Shown: positions 24,648 through 31,853 of the stretch, one piece after another
Layout: every line of letters starts with the position of its first letter
Numbering within the stretch: the first letter of the stretch is position 1
Made by a program: the position numbers and the translations under genes
Source: DATECU01 sp035286745
GTDB lineage: Bacteria; Acidobacteriota; Vicinamibacteria; Fen-336
Direction: 5' to 3'
NCBI GenBank assembly: GCA_035286745.1
Contig: DATECU010000103.1
Span: 1 to 33,559 of the forward strand
Length of the DNA stretch: 33,559 bases
The notes under the pieces: model-generated
Told to the model about the DNA's origin: nothing
The model's database searches: none
The model's input: only the letters and a program-made list of their open reading frames with translations

Positions 24648-25112
24648 ATGCCAGCAGTCGAGTTTCAGGACCTCGAACAGCTCCGGCAGCGGATCGGCCA
24701 AGAGATCGCGGTGAGCGACTGGCTCACCATGACCCAGGATCGGGTCGACCGCTTTGCCGAGGCCACCGGAGACCACCAGTGGATTCACGTCGACCGTGAA
24801 CGTGCCGCCGGCTCGCCGTTCGGCGGCACCATCGCGCACGGCTTTCTGACCCTCTCCCTGATCCCCCACTTTCTGACCACCACGATCGCCCTGCCGAGCG
24901 CCAGGATGACGATCAACTACGGCCTGAATCGGGTGCGCTTCACCACCCCGGTCCCCACCGGCAAACGGGTGCGCGCGCGTTTCGCTCTGGACGCCATTGA
25001 GGAGGCGAAGGGCGGAGCGCTGGACCTGATCTGGAAGGTGACCGTCGAGCTGGAAGGCAGTGACAAGCCTGCCTGCGTCGCCGAGACCATCCTGCGACGC
25101 TATGCAGGTTGA
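24648..25112 (+). CDS. MaoC-like enoyl-CoA hydratase
   Basis: A 154-residue hot-dog-fold protein. The hydratase 2 motif FAEATGDHQWIHVDRERAAGSPFGGTIAHG starts near residue 36, with catalytic Asp42 and His47 at the usual five-residue spacing. It should hydrate trans-2-enoyl-CoA to (R)-3-hydroxyacyl-CoA. The start at 24648 is fixed by AGAGGAGG about 5 bases upstream; longer versions would be Arg-rich and lack support. The downstream quinone oxidoreductase starts 26 bases after the stop, and this three-gene unit looks like fatty-acid or polyhydroxyalkanoate-type metabolism. Confidence 0.9.
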   Translation: MPAVEFQDLEQLRQRIGQEIAVSDWLTMTQDRVDRFAEATGDHQWIHVDRERAAGSPFGGTIAHGFLTLSLIPHFLTTTIALPSARMTINYGLNRVRFTTPVPTGKRVRARFALDAIEEAKGGALDLIWKVTVELEGSDKPACVAETILRRYAG

Positions 25113-25138
25113 GCGCACCTGAAGCACTGGAGGACTGC

Positions 25139-26140
25139 ATGAAAGCCCTGTTGTGTACCGAGCTCGGCTCGCTCGATAAGCTGTCGGTTCAGGACCTGCC
25201 TTCGCCACGCCCGGGACCCCATCAAGTCCTGATCGAGGTGAAGGCCAGCTCCATCAACTTCCCCGATGCGCTCATGGTCAAGGGCCTGTACCAGGTCAAG
25301 CCACCCCTGCCCTTCTGCCCCGGCGCCGAGCTGGCCGGCGTGGTCAAGGAGCTGGGCCCCCAGGTGAGCGACCTCGCGGTGGGTGACCGGGTGATTGCCT
25401 TCTGCGGTCAGGGGGGATTCGCCGAGGAGTGCCTGGCGCCGGCCGACCGGCTGCTGCCCTTGCCGTCCGGCATGGACTTCGACGTCGGCGCGGCCTTCGG
25501 TCTCACCTACTGCACGTCGTTGCACGCGCTCCAGGAGCGGGCCCAGTTGAAGCCGGGCGAAACCCTGCTGGTGCTGGGCGCGGCGGGCGGGGTGGGCCTC
25601 GCCGCCGTCGAGATCGGCAAGATCCTGGGCGCGCGGGTGATCGCCGCCGCCTCCAGCGACGACAAGCTGGCGTTATGTGTGGAGGCCGGCGCTTCCGAGA
25701 CCATCAACTACGGCAGCGGAGACCTGCGCCGGCGTCTCAAGGACCTGGCCGGCGACCGGGGCGTGGACGTGGTCTACGACCCCGTCGGCGGCGCCTACTC
25801 TGAGATCGCGCTGCGCGCCACCGGCTGGGGCGGGCGCCTGCTGGTGGTCGGCTTCGCCAGCGGCGAGATCCCGGCGATCCCGCTCAACCTGGCGCTGCTC
25901 AAAGAGCGCTCGATCATCGGCGTCTACTGGGGCGACTGGACCCGGCAAGACCCCGCCGGCCACCTGCGCAACGTGCAGCAGCTCGCCGACTGGTTCGCCG
26001 CCGGCAAGATCCACCCCGTCATCAGCGAGCGGGTGTCCTTGGCCGACACCCCGGCCGCCATGGCGCGGCTGACAGCGCGGCAGGTCAAGGGCAAGGTCGT
26101 GGTGCTGCCGTCGGGCACCGGCGAAGGCAGGCCGACGTGA
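25139..26140 (+). CDS. NADPH:quinone oxidoreductase-like MDR enzyme
   Basis: A 333-residue zinc-independent medium-chain dehydrogenase. It has the GroES-like N-terminal half with VKASSINFPDALMVKG and PFCPGAELAGVV, then the Rossmann motif GAAGGVG at 147-153, and the cofactor region AAASSDDKLALCVEAGA. The form PFCPG(A/S)E and the absence of zinc-ligand Cys and His at the catalytic position fit the quinone oxidoreductase/enoyl reductase branch. It would reduce a quinone or an activated double bond with NADPH. GGAGG lies 5 bases before the start (25139). Its stop overlaps the GTG of yjbQ as GTGA. Confidence 0.92.
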   Translation: MKALLCTELGSLDKLSVQDLPSPRPGPHQVLIEVKASSINFPDALMVKGLYQVKPPLPFCPGAELAGVVKELGPQVSDLAVGDRVIAFCGQGGFAEECLAPADRLLPLPSGMDFDVGAAFGLTYCTSLHALQERAQLKPGETLLVLGAAGGVGLAAVEIGKILGARVIAAASSDDKLALCVEAGASETINYGSGDLRRRLKDLAGDRGVDVVYDPVGGAYSEIALRATGWGGRLLVVGFASGEIPAIPLNLALLKERSIIGVYWGDWTRQDPAGHLRNVQQLADWFAAGKIHPVISERVSLADTPAAMARLTARQVKGKVVVLPSGTGEGRPT

Positions 26141-26559
26141 AGTCGCATACCGCGTACCTCACCATGAACGTCGCCGCCCGCATGGACTTCGTCAACATCA
26201 CCCGGGAGGTGGAGGAGGCGGTGACCGAGAGCGGAGTCCGGGAAGGGCTCTGCCTGGTGAACGCCATGCACATCACCGCCTCGGTCTTCATCAACGACGA
26301 CGAGCCCGGCCTGCACCAGGACTACAAGCGCTGGCTGGAGCAATTGGCGCCTTACGATCCCAGCCCCACCCGCTACCACCACAACCGCACCGGCGAGGAC
26401 AACGGGGATGCCCACCACAAGCGCCAGCTGATGGGGCGAGAGGTGGTGGTGGCGGTGACGAACGGGAAGCTGGACTTCGGTCCCTGGGAGCAGATCTTCT
26501 ACGGCGAGTTCGACGGACGAAGGCCCAAGCGGGCCTTGATCAAGATCATCGGGGAGTGA
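26137..26559 (+). CDS. yjbQ: YjbQ-family protein (UPF0047; thiamine phosphate synthase-like)
   Basis: A 140-residue single-domain protein of the YjbQ/UPF0047 family. Its signature blocks are present and close to consensus: FVNITREVEEAV, CLVNAMHITASVFINDDEPGL, YHHNRTGEDNGDAHHKR, and GREVVVAVTNGKLDFGPWEQIFYGEFDGRR to the C-terminus. The His and Asn of the fold's metal or active site are all there. E. coli YjbQ has been reported to have weak thiamine phosphate synthase activity, but the physiological role is not settled. It starts at a GTG (26137) overlapping the previous stop, with GAAGGCAGG upstream. Its stop is 9 bases from the convergent RcnB-like gene. Confidence 0.93.
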   Translation: MKSHTAYLTMNVAARMDFVNITREVEEAVTESGVREGLCLVNAMHITASVFINDDEPGLHQDYKRWLEQLAPYDPSPTRYHHNRTGEDNGDAHHKRQLMGREVVVAVTNGKLDFGPWEQIFYGEFDGRRPKRALIKIIGE

Positions 26560-26568
26560 GCGCCGGCG

Positions 26569-27018
26569 TCAGTTCACCAGCCCCACGATCACGTCGACCA
26601 CGCGGGAGGTGGCCGCTTCGAGCTTCACCAGGTCCCCGTCCACGATTCCGTAGCGAAAGCCCACCCGGGGCCGGCCCAACCGGATCTCGAGGGCCGGCGG
26701 AAGCGGAAGCACAACCACGGCGGCCGGCAGCGGGTGCCCCACCAGGTAGCGCTTGCGCGCCTGGCCCGGGGGCAGGCAGCCGTTCTTCTTCTTGGCGAGC
26801 CCGGGGGGACACTTGCCCCGACCGTGCTGTTCGACGAAGAAGGCGCGTGCGTGCTCGCGCTCGGGGCCGAGGAACCGGAACTTGACGTCGACCGGTCCAG
26901 CGTGAACCTCGACGCTGGCCTCCCCTTCGTGCTTTGGCTTCTTGTCCTTCTTGCCGGCCACGGCCGCGGCGGGATCCCAGGCGAGACCCAAGCAGAGGAG
27001 CAGAATGAGACGGTGCAT
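26569..27018 (-). CDS. RcnB/CigR-like periplasmic protein
   Basis: A 149-residue exported protein with a signal peptide (MHRLILLLCLGLAWDPAAAVAGKKDKK). A basic region follows, then GKCPPGLAKKKNGCLPPG, the two-Cys signature of RcnB/CigR-type periplasmic proteins, and the block PLPPALEIRLG with a Gly/Tyr/Asp-rich C-terminus (GFRYGIVDGDLVKLEAATSRVVDVI). CigR is a regulator of virulence gene expression in Salmonella, and RcnB is linked to nickel/cobalt homeostasis. Here the function is unknown. The start at 27018 is supported by a strong GAGGAGGTG. It is convergent with yjbQ and divergent from the thioredoxin-fold gene. Confidence 0.8.
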   Translation of the reverse strand: MHRLILLLCLGLAWDPAAAVAGKKDKKPKHEGEASVEVHAGPVDVKFRFLGPEREHARAFFVEQHGRGKCPPGLAKKKNGCLPPGQARKRYLVGHPLPAAVVVLPLPPALEIRLGRPRVGFRYGIVDGDLVKLEAATSRVVDVIVGLVN

Positions 27019-27191
27019 GAGCCACCTCCTCGGCCAAGGATGCGCGCGGCGCGGCTTCCTGGCAAGCCGCCGGCGTGACCAGAGAGCCAACCGCCGCACC
27101 AGTACGCGACGACGCTTGCTGGGTTCGAATCCTGCCGCAGGCGCGTATATCATTGGGCCGTGATGCGCAGTCGCAGAGGAGGCTTGCGGTG

Positions 27192-27716
27192 ATGAGAACG
27201 GGACGGCCAGGGGACACCAAGGGACGGGCCGCGACGGCGTGCCTGCTGCTTGCCTTCGCGGCGGCCACACCGGCCGGCGTGAGAGCGCAAGCCCTCAGCC
27301 CGGCCCCCATCCCCGCTCTGGAGTTGGGTGAGGTGGTGCCCGCCTTCGATGCGGAGGCCATCGATGGCAGCAGGCGCCACGTCGACTACCCCAAGGGGTC
27401 GACCACCGTGCTCCTGTTCTTCCTGAGCAGTTGTTCCACCTGCCACCGCATGATCCCGGAGTGGAACCGCGCGTACAGCCGCAAGCCCCAGAACCTCACG
27501 GTGGTCGGCGTCATGCTGGACCGGGAGCCGCCGGGGTTCTTCGAGGCCATGTCCATCTCCTTTCCGGTGGTCCGATCGCTCAGCCGGGACTTCGGCCGCT
27601 CCTTCAAGATCCAGCGCGTCCCAGTGACCCTGCGGGTCGGCGCCGGGGGCAAGGTCGAGGATGTCGCCGTCGGCATGCTGGACCCGATTCGTCTGGGAGA
27701 GCTGTTCAGACGATAG
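27192..27716 (+). CDS. Exported thioredoxin-fold protein (TlpA/peroxiredoxin-like)
   Basis: A 174-residue exported protein. The N-terminus (GRAATACLLLAFAAATPAGVRAQ) reads as a signal peptide. The domain has FFLSSCSTCHRMIPEW with a CSTC redox pair (Cys81 and Cys84) at the active site of the thioredoxin fold, then VTLRVGAGGKVEDVA matching the cis-Pro strand (VPVTLR). This is the TlpA/ResA/DsbE-like design of periplasmic disulfide reductases. Start 27192 (ATG) or 27189 (GTG, one codon earlier) is supported by AGAGGAGG at 27175-27182. It is unlikely to be a selenoprotein, as both Cys are present. It is divergent from the RcnB/CigR-like gene. Confidence 0.85.
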   Translation: MRTGRPGDTKGRAATACLLLAFAAATPAGVRAQALSPAPIPALELGEVVPAFDAEAIDGSRRHVDYPKGSTTVLLFFLSSCSTCHRMIPEWNRAYSRKPQNLTVVGVMLDREPPGFFEAMSISFPVVRSLSRDFGRSFKIQRVPVTLRVGAGGKVEDVAVGMLDPIRLGELFRR

Positions 27717-27848
27717 TGGAAAGAGCCGCCCGCCAATCTGCCCGCGACAAGGGGTTCCGCATGGCACTCCTCGCCCCAACAGAGAGCAGCGAACGGTAGC
27801 GCAGGCCGTCCCGGCGCCTCCGCGGCCGTGGTCAGGAGGCGTCGGCCC

Positions 27849-29633
27849 TCAGCGAGCCAAACTGGCGCTCTGCTCGTTCGACAGGGCCTCCGCGGCGCGG
27901 ACCAGGGCCAGGAACTGCGCCCGGTAGCCCTCGCGATCCTGTCCGCGGGCGGCCTCGGCTAACGCCAGGACGGAGGCGTAGCTGGCGCCGCCCTTGTGTT
28001 CCGACTCCCGGAGCAGCATTCCGAAGGCGGCCACCGCGGCGGCGAAGCGGAGGTTGGTCGACGGCTCATTCGCGACGTCCTTGACGGTGACGCTCAGCAG
28101 ACGACTCCGGCCGCCGTCAGGCGCCTGATGGCGCAGCTTCACGGTCATCCACTCGTCGCTCTTGGCCGCGTCCGAGAGCGCTTGGGGGGCCTGGTACTTC
28201 AGGGGATCGACACCGGGAAGGGCCATCGAGGCGCCTACCGGAACGACTTCGTACAGGGCGGTCACCGAGTGGCCGGCGCCGATCTCGCCGGCGTCCTTGG
28301 TGTCGTCGGCGAAGTCCTGGTCGCGCAGCAGCCGGTTCTCGTAGCCGAGCAGACGGTAGGCGAAGACCCGGCTGGGGTTGAACTCCACCTGGATCTTCAC
28401 GTCCTTGGCGATGGTGACCAGAGTCCCGCCGGCCTCGCTGACCAGCACCTTCCGACCTTCAGCCAGGGTGTCGATGTAGGAGTAGTTGCCGTTACCGCTG
28501 TCGGCGAGCTTCTCCATGGTCGAGTCCTTCAGGTTGCCGGCGCCGAAGCCAAGCACCGAGAGAAAGACGCCCGTCTTCCGCTTCTCTTCGATCAGGCGCA
28601 GCAGATCGCCCTGGTTGGTGATCCCGACATTGAAGTCGCCGTCGGTGGCCAGAATCACGCGGTTGATGCCGTTCTTGAGGAAGCTGGCCTCGGCGGTGGC
28701 GTACGCGAGCTGGATGCCGGCGCCTCCCGCGGTGGAGCCGCCGGCCTCAAGTGAGGACAGGGCCCGTCGGATCGTCTCCCGCTCATCGCCTGCGGTCGGT
28801 GGCAACACCAGGCCGGAAGCGCCGGCGTACACGACGATGGCAACCCGGTCTTGCGGCCGCAGGTGATCGACCAGGAGACCCATGGCGGCCTTCAGCAGCG
28901 GCAGCTTCCGCGGCTCGTCCATGGATCCGGAGACGTCGAGGAGGAAGGTGAGGTTGCGGGGCGGCAGGCTCGCCTGGTCGAGGTTCCGGCCCTGGAGGCC
29001 GACCAGGAACAGCTTGTGGCCAGGGGCCCAGGGGCAGCCGGCGGCCTCGGTGGTGACCGAGAAGGGCTCGGCGTCCGAGGGCTGCGGATAGTCGTAGCGG
29101 AAGTAGTTGACGAGCTCCTCAATCCGCACCGCGTCCCGCGGCGGCAGCCGGCCGGCGGTCAGGAATCGCCGAACGTTGGCGTAGGACGCGGTGTCCACGT
29201 CGATCGAGAAGGTCGAGAGGGGGTTGCTGGCGACAGCGAGGAACGAGTTGTCGCGGATGCGATCGTAGGCCTCGGTGTTGAAGTCAGGACGGGCGCGGCC
29301 CCAACCACGCTCCAGGGGGCGGTCGCTGCCCTCCATGGCCAACCCCGCCACCACACCACCCACGACGCCGCCCGGAACGCCGCCTTCCACGCCACCGGCA
29401 ATCCCCGCAGCCGACATCTCTTCCCGCGCTCCCGATCGAGGGGGGGCCGTCCCCTGGTGCGGCGGCGGGGGCATGACGAGGGGCGCGGGGCCCGCGGCCG
29501 CGTCAGGCGCCGCCATTGGGCGGGCGTCATACGAGGGCATGGCCTTCTGAAGCGCCGGAGTGGTGACAAACCACGCGGTCAACAGCACGGTGGCCAGGCC
29601 GGCGCACACGACGATCCACGTCTTGGTGTTCAC
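27849..29633 (-). CDS. YfbK-type von Willebrand factor A protein
   Basis: A 594-residue membrane-anchored protein with one hydrophobic helix (about 7-23). A Pro/Gly-rich linker (about 40-112) includes a long Gly-Val repeat region (GGVEGGVPGGVVGGVVAG). The von_Willebrand_N-like block NPLSTFSIDVDTASYANVRRFL follows. The vWA domain has the MIDAS motif DVSGSM at 233-238 and later TDGDFNVG. The DUF3520-type C-terminal region follows (about 420-590). The start is a GTG at 29633 with GGGAGG 6-7 bases upstream. Domain order is that of E. coli YfbK-type proteins, whose role is poorly known. The extended Gly/Val linker could reach across the periplasm. Confidence 0.88.
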   Translation of the reverse strand: MNTKTWIVVCAGLATVLLTAWFVTTPALQKAMPSYDARPMAAPDAAAGPAPLVMPPPPHQGTAPPRSGAREEMSAAGIAGGVEGGVPGGVVGGVVAGLAMEGSDRPLERGWGRARPDFNTEAYDRIRDNSFLAVASNPLSTFSIDVDTASYANVRRFLTAGRLPPRDAVRIEELVNYFRYDYPQPSDAEPFSVTTEAAGCPWAPGHKLFLVGLQGRNLDQASLPPRNLTFLLDVSGSMDEPRKLPLLKAAMGLLVDHLRPQDRVAIVVYAGASGLVLPPTAGDERETIRRALSSLEAGGSTAGGAGIQLAYATAEASFLKNGINRVILATDGDFNVGITNQGDLLRLIEEKRKTGVFLSVLGFGAGNLKDSTMEKLADSGNGNYSYIDTLAEGRKVLVSEAGGTLVTIAKDVKIQVEFNPSRVFAYRLLGYENRLLRDQDFADDTKDAGEIGAGHSVTALYEVVPVGASMALPGVDPLKYQAPQALSDAAKSDEWMTVKLRHQAPDGGRSRLLSVTVKDVANEPSTNLRFAAAVAAFGMLLRESEHKGGASYASVLALAEAARGQDREGYRAQFLALVRAAEALSNEQSASLAR

Positions 29634-29982
29634 GAGAGACCTCCCTCTGCGGTACCGGCGAGGGCCGGCTGCGGCGTTCTACCTGTTGTCGCCGCACCAG
29701 GGCCGCCCTCTGGCTCCCGCTCTCGCCGGCTTGGACACCGTTCGTTGCGTCGGGTTCCCGAGGGAACTCGGGCGCCGCGGGGCGGTGCCTCCTCGGGATT
29801 CACCTCGCGAGTCGCGCTCCGCCCTGGGGGTGGTCGCCGACCCTTCGGTCGCTCCGGGGGCCGCGGACCGCTGTTGATGAGAAGCGTTGCCACCCGAGAA
29901 CTGGCTCGACCTCGCCTGAGTTACTCACGGCCGCAGCGCGCGCGCCCAACGAGTCCGTCCACTGATCGCTGCGGCTACGGCA
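29634..29982 (-). other. 349-base intergenic gap with hairpins and a dispersed repeat
   Basis: No credible gene is seen; reading frames here are Arg/Pro/Gly-rich shadows. It includes a hairpin GTTCCC (29754-29759) / GGGAAC (29762-29767) and a 16-base sequence repeated at 31685. A CGACC/GGTCG mini-hairpin lies near 29840-29855. The promoter of the vWA gene should lie here, but no box is convincing; TAGAAC on the minus strand near 29676 is only a weak -10 match. Confidence 0.55.
29803..29818 (+). repeat. Dispersed 16-base repeat, copy 1
   Basis: The 16-base sequence CCTCGCGAGTCGCGCT recurs exactly at 31685-31700. The two copies share a GATTC block 2-4 bases upstream and CG shortly downstream, which suggests a longer degenerate element of about 28 bases. 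Both copies are in gene-free gaps. Confidence 0.6.
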
Positions 29983-30321
29983 CTAGGCCGCGCGGACCCG
30001 GATGCGAGGCTCGATCCGTTTCCACACGGTGCGCCGTGCCACCCGGAGGTCGTAGTCCGACTGGAGATCGAGCCAGATCTCCGGGGACACGCCGAAGTAC
30101 TTCCCCAGCCGAAGGGCCGTGTCCGCGGAGATCGCGCGTTTGCCGTTCACGATGGCGCTGATGCGGTTGGGCGGCACCGGGATGTCTCGCGCCAGCGCGT
30201 TGATGCTGACGCCGAGCGGGCGAAGGAACTCCTCCTGGAGGATTTCACCCGGCGGAATGGGGTCGAGCAGCTTCGCCCGCGATGCCGGCGGCCTAGTGGT
30301 AGTCGACGATTTCGACGTCAT
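29983..30321 (-). CDS. higA: HigA-family antitoxin (XRE helix-turn-helix)
   Basis: A 112-residue antitoxin. The signature PGEILQEEFLRPLGVSINALARDIPVPPNRISAIVNGKR, then ISADTALRLGKYFGVSPEIWLDLQSDYDLRVA, is that of HigA (PF01381/VapI-type). It should bind the HigB toxin and repress its own promoter through the helix-turn-helix. The start ATG at 30321 overlaps the 3' end of higB by 29 bases in a different frame. That overlap is the normal higBA order with the toxin first. The antitoxin is intact even though the toxin gene is altered, which may leave it as a stand-alone regulator or as an antidote to other HigB proteins. Confidence 0.92.
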   Translation of the reverse strand: MTSKSSTTTRPPASRAKLLDPIPPGEILQEEFLRPLGVSINALARDIPVPPNRISAIVNGKRAISADTALRLGKYFGVSPEIWLDLQSDYDLRVARRTVWKRIEPRIRVRAA

Positions 30322-30568
30322 GGGGTCCCCCCGGTCCACCGAAAGCAGATGCGCCATTGGTCGTTGATCCAGATGGCGTGCTGGCCCTTCGGGCGCCTTT
30401 GAGAGCTTCGAGCTGATTGCCCGGTGGTACCCGGAGGTCTTGCGGGAGCCGGGCTCGATGGAGGTAGAGGAGTCTGCGCCGAGCCGGTCTCTCGATGGCG
30501 CGGAAGCGAGCAACGTCCTCGTCATTGAAGAGCGCTTCGGTGGCCTTGCTCCGGAAGGACCGGATCAC
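30293..30568 (-). pseudogene. higB: HigB-type toxin gene with two compensating frameshifts
   Basis: Read from the GTG at 30568, the N-terminal half (IRSFRSKATEALFNDEDVARF through LRVPPGNQLEALKG) and the end (HDVEIVDYH) match the RelE/HigB family (PF05015). The stretch between them is in the wrong frame. Frame +2 relative to the main frame there reads GQHAIWINDQWRICFRWTGG, which is the missing HigB core. A one-base loss near 30376-30382 and a one-base gain near 30326-30334 would explain this. The single long reading frame is open but replaces the catalytic core (RINDQWRI.F) with about 22 unrelated residues. The toxin is therefore probably inactive. Sequencing error at two G-rich runs is the alternative. 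It lies 9 bases after the ROK kinase stop. Confidence 0.75.
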
Positions 30569-30577
30569 CAGCACAGG

Positions 30578-31555
30578 CTATTGCGCCTCACGTACTACGT
30601 CAAGCCCCGCCCCGGCGACGGCATCCTCGCCCGGTGCCGCCGCTCCGTCCCGCTCCCCCGGCGGCCACAGCCAGGCGGCGCCGCGGACCCCGCTGGAGTC
30701 GCCGTGAACCGGGGGTAGCAATCGAGTCGCCACCTGGTCCGAGAAGACGTGGGCGCCCCACAGCCGGGGAACGTTCTCGTACAGCCGGGCGACCTTGGAG
30801 AGGCCGCCGCCCAGCACGATCACGGCCGGATCCAGCACGTTGATCACGCCGGCCAGGGCCCTGGCCATGCGGTCCTCGTAGCGACCGAGGCTGGCCTCCG
30901 CCCGGCTGTCCGCGGCCTCGGCGCGCGCCACCACCTCGGGAGCCGTCGCCGCCTCGCCGGTGACACGCTGGTGGTCGCCGGCCAGGCCCGGCCCCGACAG
31001 CCAGGTCTCGATGCAGCCATGGCGGCCGCAGTAGCAGGGCGTCCCCGGCCTCTCGTCCTCTCGCGGCCAGGGCAACGGGTTGTGGCCCCACTCCCCGGCC
31101 ACAGCGTTAGGGCCGGTCCAGATGCGGCGGTCGACAACCAGGCCGCCGCCGGTGCCGGTGCCGAGGATCACACCAAACACCAAACGAGCCGAGGCAGCCG
31201 CGCCGTCCACCGCCTCGGAGAGGGCGAAGCAGTTGGCGTCGTTGGCAAAGCGCAGCGGCCGGGCGAGCAGGCGCGAGAGGTCGCGGTCCAGCGTCTGCCC
31301 GTTGAGCCAGGTGGAGTTGGCGTTCTTGACCCGGCCGGTGGCCGGCGACAGGGCACCCGGCATGCCGACGCCTACCGAGCCGATGCGGCCCAGCTCGCGC
31401 TCCAGGCCGAGCACGAGATCGACGACGGCGGCCAGCGTCGCCGGATAGTCGTCGCGCGGCGTGGGCACCCGCCGGCTCGCCAGCAGCCGGCCGTCGGTGT
31501 CCTCGAGCGCAGCCGCCTCGATCTTGGTCCCGCCGAGATCCACTCCTATGCGCAT
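30578..31555 (-). CDS. ROK-family sugar kinase (fructokinase/NagK-like)
   Basis: A 325-residue kinase. The ATP-binding DLGGTK is at residues 6-11, and GVGMPGAL follows. FANDANCFALSEA marks the sugar-binding and catalytic Asp region. The ROK zinc motif EWGHNPLPW then PCYCGRHGCIETWLSGPG carries the His and Cys ligands. This combination is typical of fructokinase (Mak) and N-acetylglucosamine kinase (NagK); the sugar is not certain. The final 20 residues (after AWLWPPGERDG) extend past the usual end. The start at 31555 (MRIGVDLGGTK) is chosen by the family and because upstream sequence is Pro/Gly/Arg-rich. It is likely co-transcribed with higBA, whose first codon is 9 bases after its stop. Confidence 0.92.
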   Translation of the reverse strand: MRIGVDLGGTKIEAAALEDTDGRLLASRRVPTPRDDYPATLAAVVDLVLGLERELGRIGSVGVGMPGALSPATGRVKNANSTWLNGQTLDRDLSRLLARPLRFANDANCFALSEAVDGAAASARLVFGVILGTGTGGGLVVDRRIWTGPNAVAGEWGHNPLPWPREDERPGTPCYCGRHGCIETWLSGPGLAGDHQRVTGEAATAPEVVARAEAADSRAEASLGRYEDRMARALAGVINVLDPAVIVLGGGLSKVARLYENVPRLWGAHVFSDQVATRLLPPVHGDSSGVRGAAWLWPPGERDGAAAPGEDAVAGAGLDVVREAQ

Positions 31556-31684
31556 GTGAAGATCCCTTGGCGCCGGCCTCGCGCCAGCCGGTGGGCCCGG
31601 ACCGCTGCCTCCCGGCCCGCGCTGGCATCGAGGTGCCGCTCCGCGCTCCAACGCTCGGCCATTGTCATTGGACTACGATTCGGG

Positions 31685-31700
31685 CCTCGCGAGTCGCGCT
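31685..31700 (+). repeat. Dispersed 16-base repeat, copy 2
   Basis: Identical to the 16-mer at 29803-29818. As in copy 1, a GATTC block lies just upstream, here separated by GGG. Around it is CGCTTCG rather than the CGCTCCG of copy 1. Confidence 0.6.
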
Positions 31701-31776
31701 TCGGACACCTCGATGTCCATCTCGCGGTCCGATCGCCGTCCGTTTCGGTTTCGGCCGGCGGTTTCTTCTGATTCTT

Positions 31777-31799
31777 CTCTGTGCCTCTGTGTCTCTGTG
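31777..31799 (+). repeat. CTCTGTG triple motif with 8-base period
   Basis: CTCTGTG occurs at 31777, 31785 and 31793, exactly 8 bases apart, with pyrimidine-rich flanks. The same kind of CTCTGTG(C/T)CTCTGTG text is common in intergenic regions of several unrelated bacterial phyla, where translated shadows read as LCASVSLW or ETQRHRE. Its role is unknown. Confidence 0.6.
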
Positions 31800-31853
31800 G
31801 TTTCCTGTTCGTGTGGGGGCCTGGCTCGCCCTGGCGTAGCGGATCGCTGTCCG

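Larger units (their letters stand above)
31556..31853 (-). other. 298-base gap with two kinds of repeat
   Basis: No gene is seen between the HDAC-like gene (stop at 31854) and the ROK kinase (start at 31555). It carries copy 2 of the 16-base repeat and a CTCTGTG tandem motif, listed separately. The CTCTGTG part is the only stretch of markedly lower GC in the gap, with pyrimidine-rich plus-strand sequence between about 31760 and 31815. Confidence 0.6.

Noticed and set aside
27119..27140. A tRNA T-arm-like sequence, GGGTTCGAATCCTGCC, in the gap before the thioredoxin-fold gene
   Set aside because: The T-stem pairs poorly, and no D-arm, anticodon arm or matching acceptor strand is found upstream. 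It is probably chance or a tiny tRNA remnant.
27815..27841. CGCCTCC/GGAGGCG hairpin between the convergent thioredoxin-fold and vWA genes
   Set aside because: A 7-bp stem with a 13-base loop and no T-run is too weak to call a terminator.
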